Positions 34,883 through 41,943 of a DNA stretch of 60,221 nucleotides are shown here, piece after piece (position 1 is the first letter of the stretch; each line of letters opens with the position of its first letter). Below the pieces are notes generated by a model. That model had not been told where the DNA came from and searched no databases. It saw only the letters and a program-made list of their open reading frames with translations. This DNA is from SYIM01 sp041182885 (GTDB lineage: Bacteria > Pseudomonadota > Gammaproteobacteria > Burkholderiales > Burkholderiaceae_E). The stretch lies in the NCBI GenBank assembly GCA_049423065.1, contig JBMSQB010000015.1:1-60221 (forward strand), in the 5' to 3' direction. Both the position numbers and the translations under genes were made by a program.

Positions 34883-35814
34883 GCGGGACCGAAGATCAGA
34901 ATGCCGCTGCGGACAGCCCCGCTGCAGCCGCTCAGCCGGGGGCCGGCCCGGCCGGCGACATCAGCGAAGTCGCGCGCGTCACGCTCGATTCTGCCGAAGT
35001 CGCAAACCGGGCGGCCAAGGCGGCTGCGCAGACTGCGAACCGCGCGGCCGAGGCTGCGAATCGGTTTGACGCAGCGCTCGCCGCGCACAGGAAGCAGATG
35101 TTGATCATCACTGGCGTCACCGCCGGCATTGCCGTCTTGTCGCTGATCCTGTTCCTTGCGGCGGCCATCCAGCTGCGAGGTCGTGTTGCGCAGGTCAATT
35201 CGGTCGTCACCGTCATGGCCAAGCGGACCGGCGAATTGAAAGCAGGGCTCGACAATCTGGCGGCTATTTCCGAACGGCTGGATGCGTTTTCCACCCAGAT
35301 CGACAATGTCGTTCAGTCACAGAACCGTCTGCGCACTTCCATGCAGGCGGCAGTGCAGAGTCTGGAGCAGAATCAGGCCCGCCAACCAGCGCCGGCTGCG
35401 GCTCCCGCCCCCGTGGCAAGTGCCGGCGTACGCCCACCGCCCGAGCCGGTGGAAACGGCCCAGCAGCGCGCCGCGCGCGATCTGATGCTCAAGCAAACGG
35501 CTGATGCCGCTCAGGCCCTGGGCGCCCAGGCCCGATCGCTGGATGGCACGCTCAAGGCGCAGGCCAAGTCGCTTGCCACCATCACCGAGCGGGTAGCGGC
35601 AATTGAACAGACGCTGGCAAGTCTTCCGGAGGTTCGTCGCGATGTTCGCAACATCCTCGATCTGGAGAAGCAGCGGGCAGGGGCGGTCGCTCAGGCCATG
35701 AACGATCGCAAGCGTGAGGAATCGCTGCGTCTGGAGCGCGAGCGTTTCGTGCAGTTTCCAGTCCGTCCGGCCGCGCCCGGGGCAGGGAGCCCAGGTGAAC
35801 CTGCCGCCAGATAG
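34879..35814 (+). CDS. Unknown membrane protein with coiled coil, last gene of the flhB operon
   Basis: A 311-residue protein. The N-terminal 70 residues contain a heptad-like AANRAAEAANRFDAAL helix. One membrane span lies near residues 74-96, then a long coiled-coil region (residues about 100-150 and 190-290) broken by a Pro/Ala linker. The topology suggests a long helical rod projecting from the inner membrane. No family was recognised. It ends 28 bases before the convergent sigma-54 activator gene. Confidence 0.68.
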   Translation: MSGTEDQNAAADSPAAAAQPGAGPAGDISEVARVTLDSAEVANRAAKAAAQTANRAAEAANRFDAALAAHRKQMLIITGVTAGIAVLSLILFLAAAIQLRGRVAQVNSVVTVMAKRTGELKAGLDNLAAISERLDAFSTQIDNVVQSQNRLRTSMQAAVQSLEQNQARQPAPAAAPAPVASAGVRPPPEPVETAQQRAARDLMLKQTADAAQALGAQARSLDGTLKAQAKSLATITERVAAIEQTLASLPEVRRDVRNILDLEKQRAGAVAQAMNDRKREESLRLERERFVQFPVRPAAPGAGSPGEPAAR

Positions 35815-35842
35815 CAGCAGCCCTGGGGCGCTGAAAACCGCT

Positions 35843-37117
35843 TCAGCCGTCGGTGGACGCCGCCCTGAGGTCGTACTTGTTGATCTTTTCAATCAGCGTC
35901 GTTCGCTGAAGCCGCAAAAGGCGTGCTGTTTGCGAAATGTTGCCGCCCGAACGGTCAAGTGCCTGCCGGATCAGCGAGCGCTCAATGTCAGCGAGGTGCT
36001 GTTTCAGGTGCAGGCCGTCCTCGGGCAGTTCGTCGGGGTCCTGGACCATCATCACGATGTCTTCGACCGATTGCGGTTCAGGCGGAATCGTGTAGCCCGT
36101 TTCAGCCGCCGCCGCTCGATGCGCTTCGAGCTGCGGGCGGTTCGACACCAGCGTGGCGCTGGCCAGGTTGTCGGTTGTCTGCAGCGCCGTCCAGCCGTCG
36201 TCGCCCGGATCGCCAGGCCGACCTGGCTCGAGCAGATCACCAAATGGCTGCTCCGCGTCGGGCGACGGTTCAGGTGGCGTTGAGGTCTCCGAATCCTGGG
36301 CAATTTCGGCCGTCTCAGCCAGGCGCAGTTGCTGCTCTGCGAAAGGACGAAGGCCTCTGGGCAGCATCGGCAGCGGGACGTGCGCCAGACCAAGGCGGCG
36401 TCCCGGGTAAAGAACACTGAACCGATCCATCAGATTGGATAGTTCCCGGACGTTTCCGGGCCACTCATAACATTGGAGAACATTCAGCAGATCCGGCGCC
36501 AGTGTCACCGGAGACTTGCCAGGCGTGGCGTGCCGGCGCGCAAACGAGTCGGCCAGATCGGGAATGTCGTCCAGGCGGATCCTGAGCGGCGGCATTTCAA
36601 TCGGCAGAACATTCAGGCGATAGAACAGGTCCTGCCGGAAGTGTCCGGAAGCAATTTCGCCTTCAATGTCCCGATGGGTTGCCGCGATGATCCTGACGTC
36701 GATAGGAACCGTTCGGGAAGAGCCTATCGGATCGATCGAACGTTCCTGGAGCACACGAAGCAGCTTGACCTGCATGTCGAGCGACAGGTCACCGATCTCA
36801 TCCAGAAAAAGCGTGCCGCCGTGAGCGAGTTCGAAACGGCCGACACGGTCGGCCAGGGCGCCCGTGAAGGAACCCTTTCGGTGACCGAAGAGCTCGCTTT
36901 CGATAAGTTCCTTTGGGATGGCAGCGCAATTGACCGGAACAAACGAAGCGCCCGAGCGGTCCGACAGGTCGTGTAGCGCACGGGCAACCAGTTCTTTTCC
37001 CGTTCCGCTTTCGCCCAGGATCAGGACCGTGGATCCGGAGCGCGCAACGGCCTGAATCAGCGAGCGCACTGCCTGAATGGGCGCGCTTCGTCCGATGATC
37101 GCGTGAAGACCTTTCAA
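35843..37117 (-). CDS. Sigma-54-dependent flagellar activator lacking an N-terminal regulatory domain
   Basis: A 424-residue AAA+ enhancer-binding protein, probably the FleQ/FlrC-like master activator for the sigma-54 promoters here. The AAA+ domain starts at once (IIGRSAPIQAVR). Walker A GESGTGKE, the sigma-54 contact loop GSFTGA and Walker B GGTLFLDEIGDL are intact. A Pro/Glu/Asp-rich linker of roughly 130 residues leads to a C-terminal Fis-type helix-turn-helix (QTARLLRLQRTTLIEKINK). There is no receiver or FleQ domain. No ATG precedes the AAA+ domain; the start is taken as TTG at 37117, after GGGAT, with a TTG at 37192 as alternative. Confidence 0.88.
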   Translation of the reverse strand: MKGLHAIIGRSAPIQAVRSLIQAVARSGSTVLILGESGTGKELVARALHDLSDRSGASFVPVNCAAIPKELIESELFGHRKGSFTGALADRVGRFELAHGGTLFLDEIGDLSLDMQVKLLRVLQERSIDPIGSSRTVPIDVRIIAATHRDIEGEIASGHFRQDLFYRLNVLPIEMPPLRIRLDDIPDLADSFARRHATPGKSPVTLAPDLLNVLQCYEWPGNVRELSNLMDRFSVLYPGRRLGLAHVPLPMLPRGLRPFAEQQLRLAETAEIAQDSETSTPPEPSPDAEQPFGDLLEPGRPGDPGDDGWTALQTTDNLASATLVSNRPQLEAHRAAAAETGYTIPPEPQSVEDIVMMVQDPDELPEDGLHLKQHLADIERSLIRQALDRSGGNISQTARLLRLQRTTLIEKINKYDLRAASTDG

Positions 37118-37173
37118 TGAATATCCCGCATGGTCCGTGCACTCGCGGCAGGGCCAAAATAGAAGAAACCTGA

Positions 37174-37179
37174 AGTATA
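37174..37179 (-). promoter_or_regulatory. Possible -10 box (TATACT) for the sigma-54 activator gene
   Basis: TATACT read leftward at 37179-37174 is close to the sigma-70 -10 consensus, but no convincing -35 was found. If used, transcription would begin near 37167, which supports the downstream TTG start of the activator at 37117. Confidence 0.25.
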
Positions 37180-37243
37180 GGGTCGAAATCAATGAAATCG
37201 TTAGTGTTTGTCGGGAAATCGTCGTGCTGCGTCGCCTTGTTGC

Positions 37244-37270
37244 TCAAGACGTTACGTCTCCGGTCGATTA
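37244..37270 (+). promoter_or_regulatory. Sigma-28-type promoter of the FlgP/FlgT-like operon
   Basis: TCAA (37244-37247), exactly 15 bases, then GTCGATTA (37263-37270), close to the sigma-28 pattern TAAA-N15-GCCGATAA. It lies 50 bases before the ATG at 37321, which has GGGAGCTAGGAG in front. Confidence 0.6.
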
Positions 37271-37320
37271 AGAACCGGAGGGGACGAGCGTCGCGTCCCG
37301 AACCTTCTGGGAGCTAGGAG

Positions 37321-37848
37321 ATGAGGAAGTCTTTGTCGGTTCTGCTGGCCTGTGCAGCGATGCTGGGGGGATGTGCATCACTTGATCTCGGGTCCTCTGG
37401 GAACTCTCCTGCTGCCGGGAATGGCGCCGAGGCGGCGGCAACGCCCGCCAAACCTGCTTCGCGTGTCAGCACGCCGCCGCAGTTGTCAAGCAACGAGCGA
37501 CGTCGGCCGATTCTCTCCACCGGCTACGCGGTCATCAGCATCCAGCAGCATCACCTGCCCGCGCAGCAGCGTCTGCTCGCCATACGCGCGGCCAAGCTCG
37601 ATGCGTATCGCGGGCTTGCCGAACAGGTCTACGGTCAGTACCTCGACGGCGCAACCACGGTTGCCGACGCCACGCTGCGCAGCGATCGTGTGCGCTCGCG
37701 GGTGGAAGGGCTGATTCATGGGGCAGAAGTTGTGAGCATCGCGCCGGTAGGAAACGACACCTACGAGCTCACGCTGTCGCTGGACCGTGACGTGATGTTC
37801 GAACTGCGTGCGATTTATCTCGAGGAAATGGCCCGTCTGGGTCGCTGA
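37321..37848 (+). CDS. FlgP-like LPP20-family outer membrane lipoprotein
   Basis: A 175-residue lipoprotein with lipobox LGGC (Cys18), a Pro/Ala-rich spacer and an LPP20-like domain from about residue 70 (QRLLAIRAAKLDAYRGLAEQVYG) with the continuing LSLDRDVMFELRAIY. In Vibrio and Campylobacter FlgP forms an outer ring at the outer membrane around the basal body. It lies three bases before a FlgT-like gene and behind a sigma-28-type promoter. The domain match is good; the flagellar role is inferred from neighbours. Confidence 0.78.
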   Translation: MRKSLSVLLACAAMLGGCASLDLGSSGNSPAAGNGAEAAATPAKPASRVSTPPQLSSNERRRPILSTGYAVISIQQHHLPAQQRLLAIRAAKLDAYRGLAEQVYGQYLDGATTVADATLRSDRVRSRVEGLIHGAEVVSIAPVGNDTYELTLSLDRDVMFELRAIYLEEMARLGR

Positions 37849-37850
37849 TC

Positions 37851-39251
37851 ATGAGAGCGCTGACACGAGTGTTGCGCGATCTGCTGGTGGCGGCAGGTGT
37901 TGCCGGGTCGGCACTCTCGGCGTTTGCCCAGACAGCGACTGCGCTACCGGTTGGAGGAGCAACGGCTTCCGCGCTGCCGGCGTCAGGGCCTGGTGCCGAG
38001 AACAGCGCGGCGCGGCTCGAACAGCTTCGCAACGCAATGATCGACCAGGCGCTTGATGCGCCGGTTCACATCAGCTCGAATGCCTGGCTGGACGAATCGG
38101 GCCGGCTTCGTCACGTGTCGCGATTTTTCTCTGAAGTTCGGGCTCGGGCTGCCGCCGATCTGATCGTGAGCGCCGAGTCGGCTGCGCAGGCGCGGGCCAC
38201 TGCAGCCGTTGCGGGCGGTGAGAACGACGGCACCCGGGCAACGGTCACGGCCCAGTCGGGGGTCGCACGGCAGTCATCTGCGGTGGGTCTGCCCTCGTCT
38301 CCGGGCCCCGTCCGCGACGCAGGCGTGCAGCCCCTTTCCTTGCAATCTTCCGCGCCCGCCGAGCCGTCGCCTCCCGCCCCCGACGCGATCGAGTGTCGAG
38401 CGGATCGGAGCGGCCTTCGCCGATCTGCAGTCGTGCGGTTTGAACTGGTTCCGGCTGATGGCTCACGCGGGCATTCCGTGCTCCACCATCTCCAGGATCT
38501 GATCCAGCAGGCGCTGGGCAGGCAGTCCGGGCGTGGCGGACTGGCCGTGGCGGGTCCCGACTTGACGGGGGTTGACAGCTACTCAAGGCTGATCAGTTCA
38601 ACCGGCCGCCAGGATGCTCCTTATCGAATCGATGTGCGCATCAGTTCCGATCGCCTCGATGTGGAGCCCGCCGGTCATGGCGTTGCCCCTGGCCAGACGT
38701 ATTTCGCGCTCAGCCTGGCGGGCGCCCGTCGCACGCTCTCGGAACTCGAGCGGCCGTCTGCGGTGCTCATGCCGGATCGCAGAGTTGATATCGAGATGAC
38801 GCTGGTGGAGGTGTCGGGGGAGCGCATGCTGTTGCGCCATCGATTGCCTGTGAATGTTCCGGGCGCCTCGCCGTCGCACAACACGCCGGCTTTGCCCGAT
38901 TCAACGATCTCTTCGGTCACGGTGGCGACGCTTGCCTGGTGGTCCGAGGCGGTCAGCGTGCTGCGCTGTGAGCCCATGCTGGTGCAAGCCCACCCGATGG
39001 CCGCCGGCGTGCTTGCGATTCCGGTAGGTGGTGCGGCGGGAATCCGGGTGGGCGACCGCTGGATGATCGCCGACCGCGCCCGGATTCCGACCCGGGTGCT
39101 TGAGCAGGGCGCCGTTGACCGTATCATCATGGCCGAAGTGGTTGCTGTCGGCCAGCACCGTTCAACACTTCGATTGACTGCCGAGTCTGCTGGTTCGCCA
39201 GTCCGGCCAGGATTGGAAAGGGGAGTTCCATGGTTTGCCTCGCCGCTTTGA
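37851..39251 (+). CDS. FlgT-like periplasmic flagellar protein
   Basis: A 466-residue protein with a Sec signal (LLVAAGVAGSALSAFAQ). Its middle part has alpha/beta blocks and the C-terminal 90 residues form a small beta-rich domain (AAGIRVGDRWMIADRA, then IIMAEVVAVGQHRSTLRLT) resembling the SH3-like C-terminal domain of FlgT. FlgT makes the H-ring in Vibrio and works with FlgO and FlgP. The N-terminal half is less clear: a 60-residue Ala/Ser/Pro-rich stretch (about residues 105-180) interrupts it. The assignment rests on the C-terminus and the FlgP neighbour. Confidence 0.55.
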   Translation: MRALTRVLRDLLVAAGVAGSALSAFAQTATALPVGGATASALPASGPGAENSAARLEQLRNAMIDQALDAPVHISSNAWLDESGRLRHVSRFFSEVRARAAADLIVSAESAAQARATAAVAGGENDGTRATVTAQSGVARQSSAVGLPSSPGPVRDAGVQPLSLQSSAPAEPSPPAPDAIECRADRSGLRRSAVVRFELVPADGSRGHSVLHHLQDLIQQALGRQSGRGGLAVAGPDLTGVDSYSRLISSTGRQDAPYRIDVRISSDRLDVEPAGHGVAPGQTYFALSLAGARRTLSELERPSAVLMPDRRVDIEMTLVEVSGERMLLRHRLPVNVPGASPSHNTPALPDSTISSVTVATLAWWSEAVSVLRCEPMLVQAHPMAAGVLAIPVGGAAGIRVGDRWMIADRARIPTRVLEQGAVDRIIMAEVVAVGQHRSTLRLTAESAGSPVRPGLERGVPWFASPL

Positions 39252-39673
39252 GTCTGGGTGCGCGCCGTCGCGGGACGGCCGCGCTCATTGTGCTGACTGC
39301 CCTTTTGGGTACCGCCGGCTCTGCGGATGCGCAGTCGCAGCAGGGTGCCCGCCAGTATTCGGTTCGCAGCGGCGACACGCTTGACCGCATCATCAGCCAG
39401 CAAATGGGTTCAAGCCCGTTTTCAATCGTTTTCTTGAGGGACGCGCTCGCCCGCCTGAATCCGCATGCACTGCCGCAGGGAGCTCGCGGGGTATTGCTGG
39501 CCGGCGCCGTACTGCAGATCCCCGACACCTGCATGTTGCAGCAGGTTGCATTTGGCGGCTCGGGCGCTTGTGATGCAAATCCCGCATCGACCGCTGGCGA
39601 GTCCCGGTCCGCGCCCGTGAGTGCTGCCGAGCGTATGGAGATTGAGCGCCGGTCGTGGGTCCGCTACCCCTGA
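39230..39673 (+). CDS. Secreted LysM-like protein
   Basis: A 147-residue protein with a signal sequence ending near SADAQ and a LysM/FimV-like module (RQYSVRSGDTLDRIISQQ through RGVLLAGAVLQIP). Two cysteines in the C-terminal part (DTCMLQQ and GACD) could form a disulfide. LysM modules bind peptidoglycan, so it may fix a FlgP/FlgT-type ring to the wall. The ATG at 39230 has GGGGAG before it and overlaps the end of the FlgT-like gene by 22 bases. It is not a full-length FimV. Confidence 0.7.
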   Translation: MVCLAALSLGARRRGTAALIVLTALLGTAGSADAQSQQGARQYSVRSGDTLDRIISQQMGSSPFSIVFLRDALARLNPHALPQGARGVLLAGAVLQIPDTCMLQQVAFGGSGACDANPASTAGESRSAPVSAAERMEIERRSWVRYP

Positions 39674-39679
39674 GCTCAA

Positions 39680-40837
39680 GTGATCGCGCCTGACGCGATC
39701 AGCCCGCTTGCGCGCTATGCCGCGCTGGTGGCTGAAGTGCCCGTCATTCGCCTCGCCGAGCCCGATGCCCGGGCGCTGGGACTGCGTGACGGGCAGATTG
39801 TTCAGGCACTCGTTCAATCTCAGGGCGACTCACTCTTTTTTGACCTCGGCGGCCGTCGGTTCGATATTCCTGCAGCCTGGCAGCGGGTGGCCGCTGGCGA
39901 TCCTAGGTGGTTTCGGGTGGGCAAGCAGGGCGAGGCGTTCGTACTTCGACCCGTGGCAGACCCTTCTGCCGGTGCCGCGACCCAGGGCTCGGGCGCGCTT
40001 TCCTCGACCGGCGTTGCAGCGACCGGGGCTAGTGCCGCGCCGATGGCGACGGCGGCGTCTGCGCTGGGAACAGCGGAAGTGGCAGCGCCGCTTTCGCCCA
40101 GAATGCTCGAGATACTGTCTCGACCCTCCGGTCTCTCCGCGCTGGCCAATATTCTTGCGCCTGGCCGGCTTGAAGCGGCCCTGATCAGCGCGGGCGCGCC
40201 CGAACTGGCCCGGGCGCTGGTTGCTGCACGGCTGCGTTCGGACGCGCTGTCACCGCAGACGGTCCAGCGTGCCGTCGCGCAGAGTGGGGTCTGGGGCGAG
40301 GCAATGCTCGCGTCCGGTCGGCAGGTCTCGCAGCTCGATCTGAAGGCACTGCTTCGACAGATCAGCCGGGTACTGGGTGCGCGCTCGGCGTCGGCAGGCG
40401 CGGAGGTGGATGATGCGATCAACGACATCGAAAGAAAACAGATCGAGTCGATTCAGCTGTCGTCAGACGGACGCTTTGCGTTTTCCGTGATGCTCCCGTT
40501 TGGCGACGCACCGCCTGCACTGCTCCGCTTCGAGCGAAATAGGCGCGGTGACGAACGAGGCGAGGGGGGCTACACCATCGACCTCCACATCAATCCGCCG
40601 AGAATGGGCGATCTCTGGATGAAAACCGTCGTGGTCGGAACAAAAGTCGATGTGACTGTCTGGGCCGCCCGAAAGGACATCGCCTCCGTGGTCAGTGCTG
40701 CGTCCGCGGAACTCGAGGGTGATTTGAAAGAGGCCGGTCTGCTGTTGCGTGCCTTTCACGTTCTCGAGGGGGCGCGGCCGGAAATTGCGGATCCGGTCGA
40801 CAAGCCGCGCTCCTCCGGCCTGGACCTCACCGCCTGA
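39680..40837 (+). CDS. Second FliK-like hook-length control domain protein
   Basis: A 385-residue protein starting with GTG seven bases after the LysM gene. The N-terminal part is variable and Ala/Pro-rich. The C-terminal 150 residues have the FliK-like beta/helix order: FSVMLPFGDAPPALLRFER, GYTIDLHINPPRMGDLWMK, VDVTVWAARKD and a final helix ending FHVLEG. Paralogous FliK-like proteins paired with a small FlhB C-terminal homologue occur in several bacteria, including Bacillus (YlqG/YlqH). Its function is uncertain. Confidence 0.72.
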   Translation: MIAPDAISPLARYAALVAEVPVIRLAEPDARALGLRDGQIVQALVQSQGDSLFFDLGGRRFDIPAAWQRVAAGDPRWFRVGKQGEAFVLRPVADPSAGAATQGSGALSSTGVAATGASAAPMATAASALGTAEVAAPLSPRMLEILSRPSGLSALANILAPGRLEAALISAGAPELARALVAARLRSDALSPQTVQRAVAQSGVWGEAMLASGRQVSQLDLKALLRQISRVLGARSASAGAEVDDAINDIERKQIESIQLSSDGRFAFSVMLPFGDAPPALLRFERNRRGDERGEGGYTIDLHINPPRMGDLWMKTVVVGTKVDVTVWAARKDIASVVSAASAELEGDLKEAGLLLRAFHVLEGARPEIADPVDKPRSSGLDLTA

Positions 40838-40845
40838 GGCGACCC

Positions 40846-41136
40846 ATGCGAAAAAAGCACGCCATCGCACTCGAATATGGACGTCGTGATGTTCCAGTGG
40901 TGGTTGCGAAGGGCAGCGACGAGATTGCCGAGCGGATTCTTGAGGAAGCCCGGCGGCACGGTATCTTTGTTGCCGAGGACCCGCAGTTGCTGGCAACTTT
41001 GTCCAGACTGGAACTGGATGACCAGATCCCGGTCGAGTGTTATGCGGCGGTGGCGGTTGTGCTGGCGTGGGCGTTCCGGCTGCGCGGCATCACGCCTGAC
41101 CATTTGGGGGGCGTCAACAAATCAGGGAACGGCTGA
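40846..41136 (+). CDS. Free-standing FlhB cytoplasmic-domain homologue (FlhX/YlqH-like)
   Basis: A 96-residue protein matching the C-terminal cleaved part of FlhB: KKHAIALEYGRRDVPVVVAKGSD, then AERILEEARRHGIFVAEDPQLLATL and LDDQIPVECYAAVAVVLAW. It begins where FlhB would be cut (HAIALEY matches HFAVALSYD of the FlhB in this window), but has no NP cleavage site. Such proteins can replace the cut C-terminal FlhB fragment. It follows the FliK-like gene by eight bases. Confidence 0.88.
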   Translation: MRKKHAIALEYGRRDVPVVVAKGSDEIAERILEEARRHGIFVAEDPQLLATLSRLELDDQIPVECYAAVAVVLAWAFRLRGITPDHLGGVNKSGNG

Positions 41137-41140
41137 TTGT

Positions 41141-41566
41141 TTACGCCTGAGCGTAGGCATTACGCCGACGCGGGCGATTGGTCCGGCCAAGCCGGTCGTA
41201 GACATCGACGCCCGAGGTGGGATCGAAACCGCCCACCAGCGTGGCCAGGGCGCTTTCAATCGCGTCGCGCTTGCGAAGGATAAGGATTTCGTTGCGTCGG
41301 TGGAGGTCTCGGCATTCGAGCATGCCGGCTCGAAAACCCTCCCACCGGGTCAGGACAGCGGGGTCGGCCTCCGCCGAAGCCAGTTGTCGGCACTGGTCTT
41401 CGACCGCTGCGGCGAGATCAGCGAGCAGTGCGGCTTTCACCGGCTGAAGGCTTTCAAATGCGTCGAGGTTACGGGTACGCAGCGCGTCAAATTCTTCTTC
41501 GAGCAGATGGCGAAGCTTCGCGCACTGCTGATCAGCAACGGTCAGTTGTAAGCTGAGGGCGGTCAC
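41141..41566 (-). CDS. flgN: Flagellar hook-associated protein chaperone FlgN
   Basis: A 141-residue all-helical FlgN. The heptad-like pattern and WEGFRAGMLECRDLHRRNEILI segment are typical; the Asn-rich C-terminal hydrophobic site lies around VYDRLGRTN. FlgN holds FlgK and FlgL for export. The GTG start overlaps the flgM stop (GTGA). Confidence 0.88.
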   Translation of the reverse strand: MTALSLQLTVADQQCAKLRHLLEEEFDALRTRNLDAFESLQPVKAALLADLAAAVEDQCRQLASAEADPAVLTRWEGFRAGMLECRDLHRRNEILILRKRDAIESALATLVGGFDPTSGVDVYDRLGRTNRPRRRNAYAQA

Positions 41567-41871
41567 TTCGAATCGGCGTCTGAAGAGATGCCATAGAGCG
41601 AGCGTTCAAGCGAATAGAAGCTTTCCGCGATCCGCCTGGAGTCGATGACGTATCTGCCTTCAGCGATGGCCTGTTTGATGGACTCAACCTTGTCGCGATC
41701 GAAGTCGGAGGTGCTGGCCATCGCCGCCTGACGCAAGGCGCCAATTTCTGACCCCCCGGATTCGCTGGACGCAGGCCCCGCCTTCTCTTTTTCAGCGGGC
41801 TTGGCGGTTGGACGGCCCGATGTTGACTGAGTCGTGAGGGTTGAGGCTAAATTATTGATTGGACTAGGCAT
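41563..41871 (-). CDS. flgM: Anti-sigma-28 factor FlgM
   Basis: A 102-residue FlgM: a disordered Ser/Thr/Pro/Lys-rich N-terminal half that carries the export signal, and a helical C-terminal half (DFDRDKVESIKQAIAEGRY, then DSRRIAESFYSLER) that binds FliA. It is released through the hook-basal body when the hook is complete. It has its own sigma-28-type promoter, giving negative feedback, and is followed at once by flgN. Confidence 0.94.
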   Translation of the reverse strand: MPSPINNLASTLTTQSTSGRPTAKPAEKEKAGPASSESGGSEIGALRQAAMASTSDFDRDKVESIKQAIAEGRYVIDSRRIAESFYSLERSLYGISSDADSK

Positions 41872-41891
41872 TTTTATCCCCAGCGGGTCAG

Positions 41892-41910
41892 AAGAGCCTT
41901 CTCGGCTTTT
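41892..41910 (-). promoter_or_regulatory. Small hairpin in the flgM leader
   Basis: AAGAGCC and GGCTTTT form a seven-base stem with one G-T pair and a five-base loop between the sigma-28 -10 and the flgM start. It could be a leader hairpin or a weak terminator for rightward transcription. No function is shown. Confidence 0.25.
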
Positions 41911-41913
41911 ATT

Positions 41914-41940
41914 GAGTCGACCGGTCGCGAATTAACTTTA
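41914..41940 (-). promoter_or_regulatory. Sigma-28-type promoter of flgM-flgN
   Basis: Reading leftward, TAAA (41940-41937), exactly 15 bases, then GTCGACTC (41921-41914). It lies immediately after the flgA stop and 43 bases before the flgM ATG, so flgM can be transcribed by FliA independently of flgA. Confidence 0.6.
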
Positions 41941-41943
41941 GCA

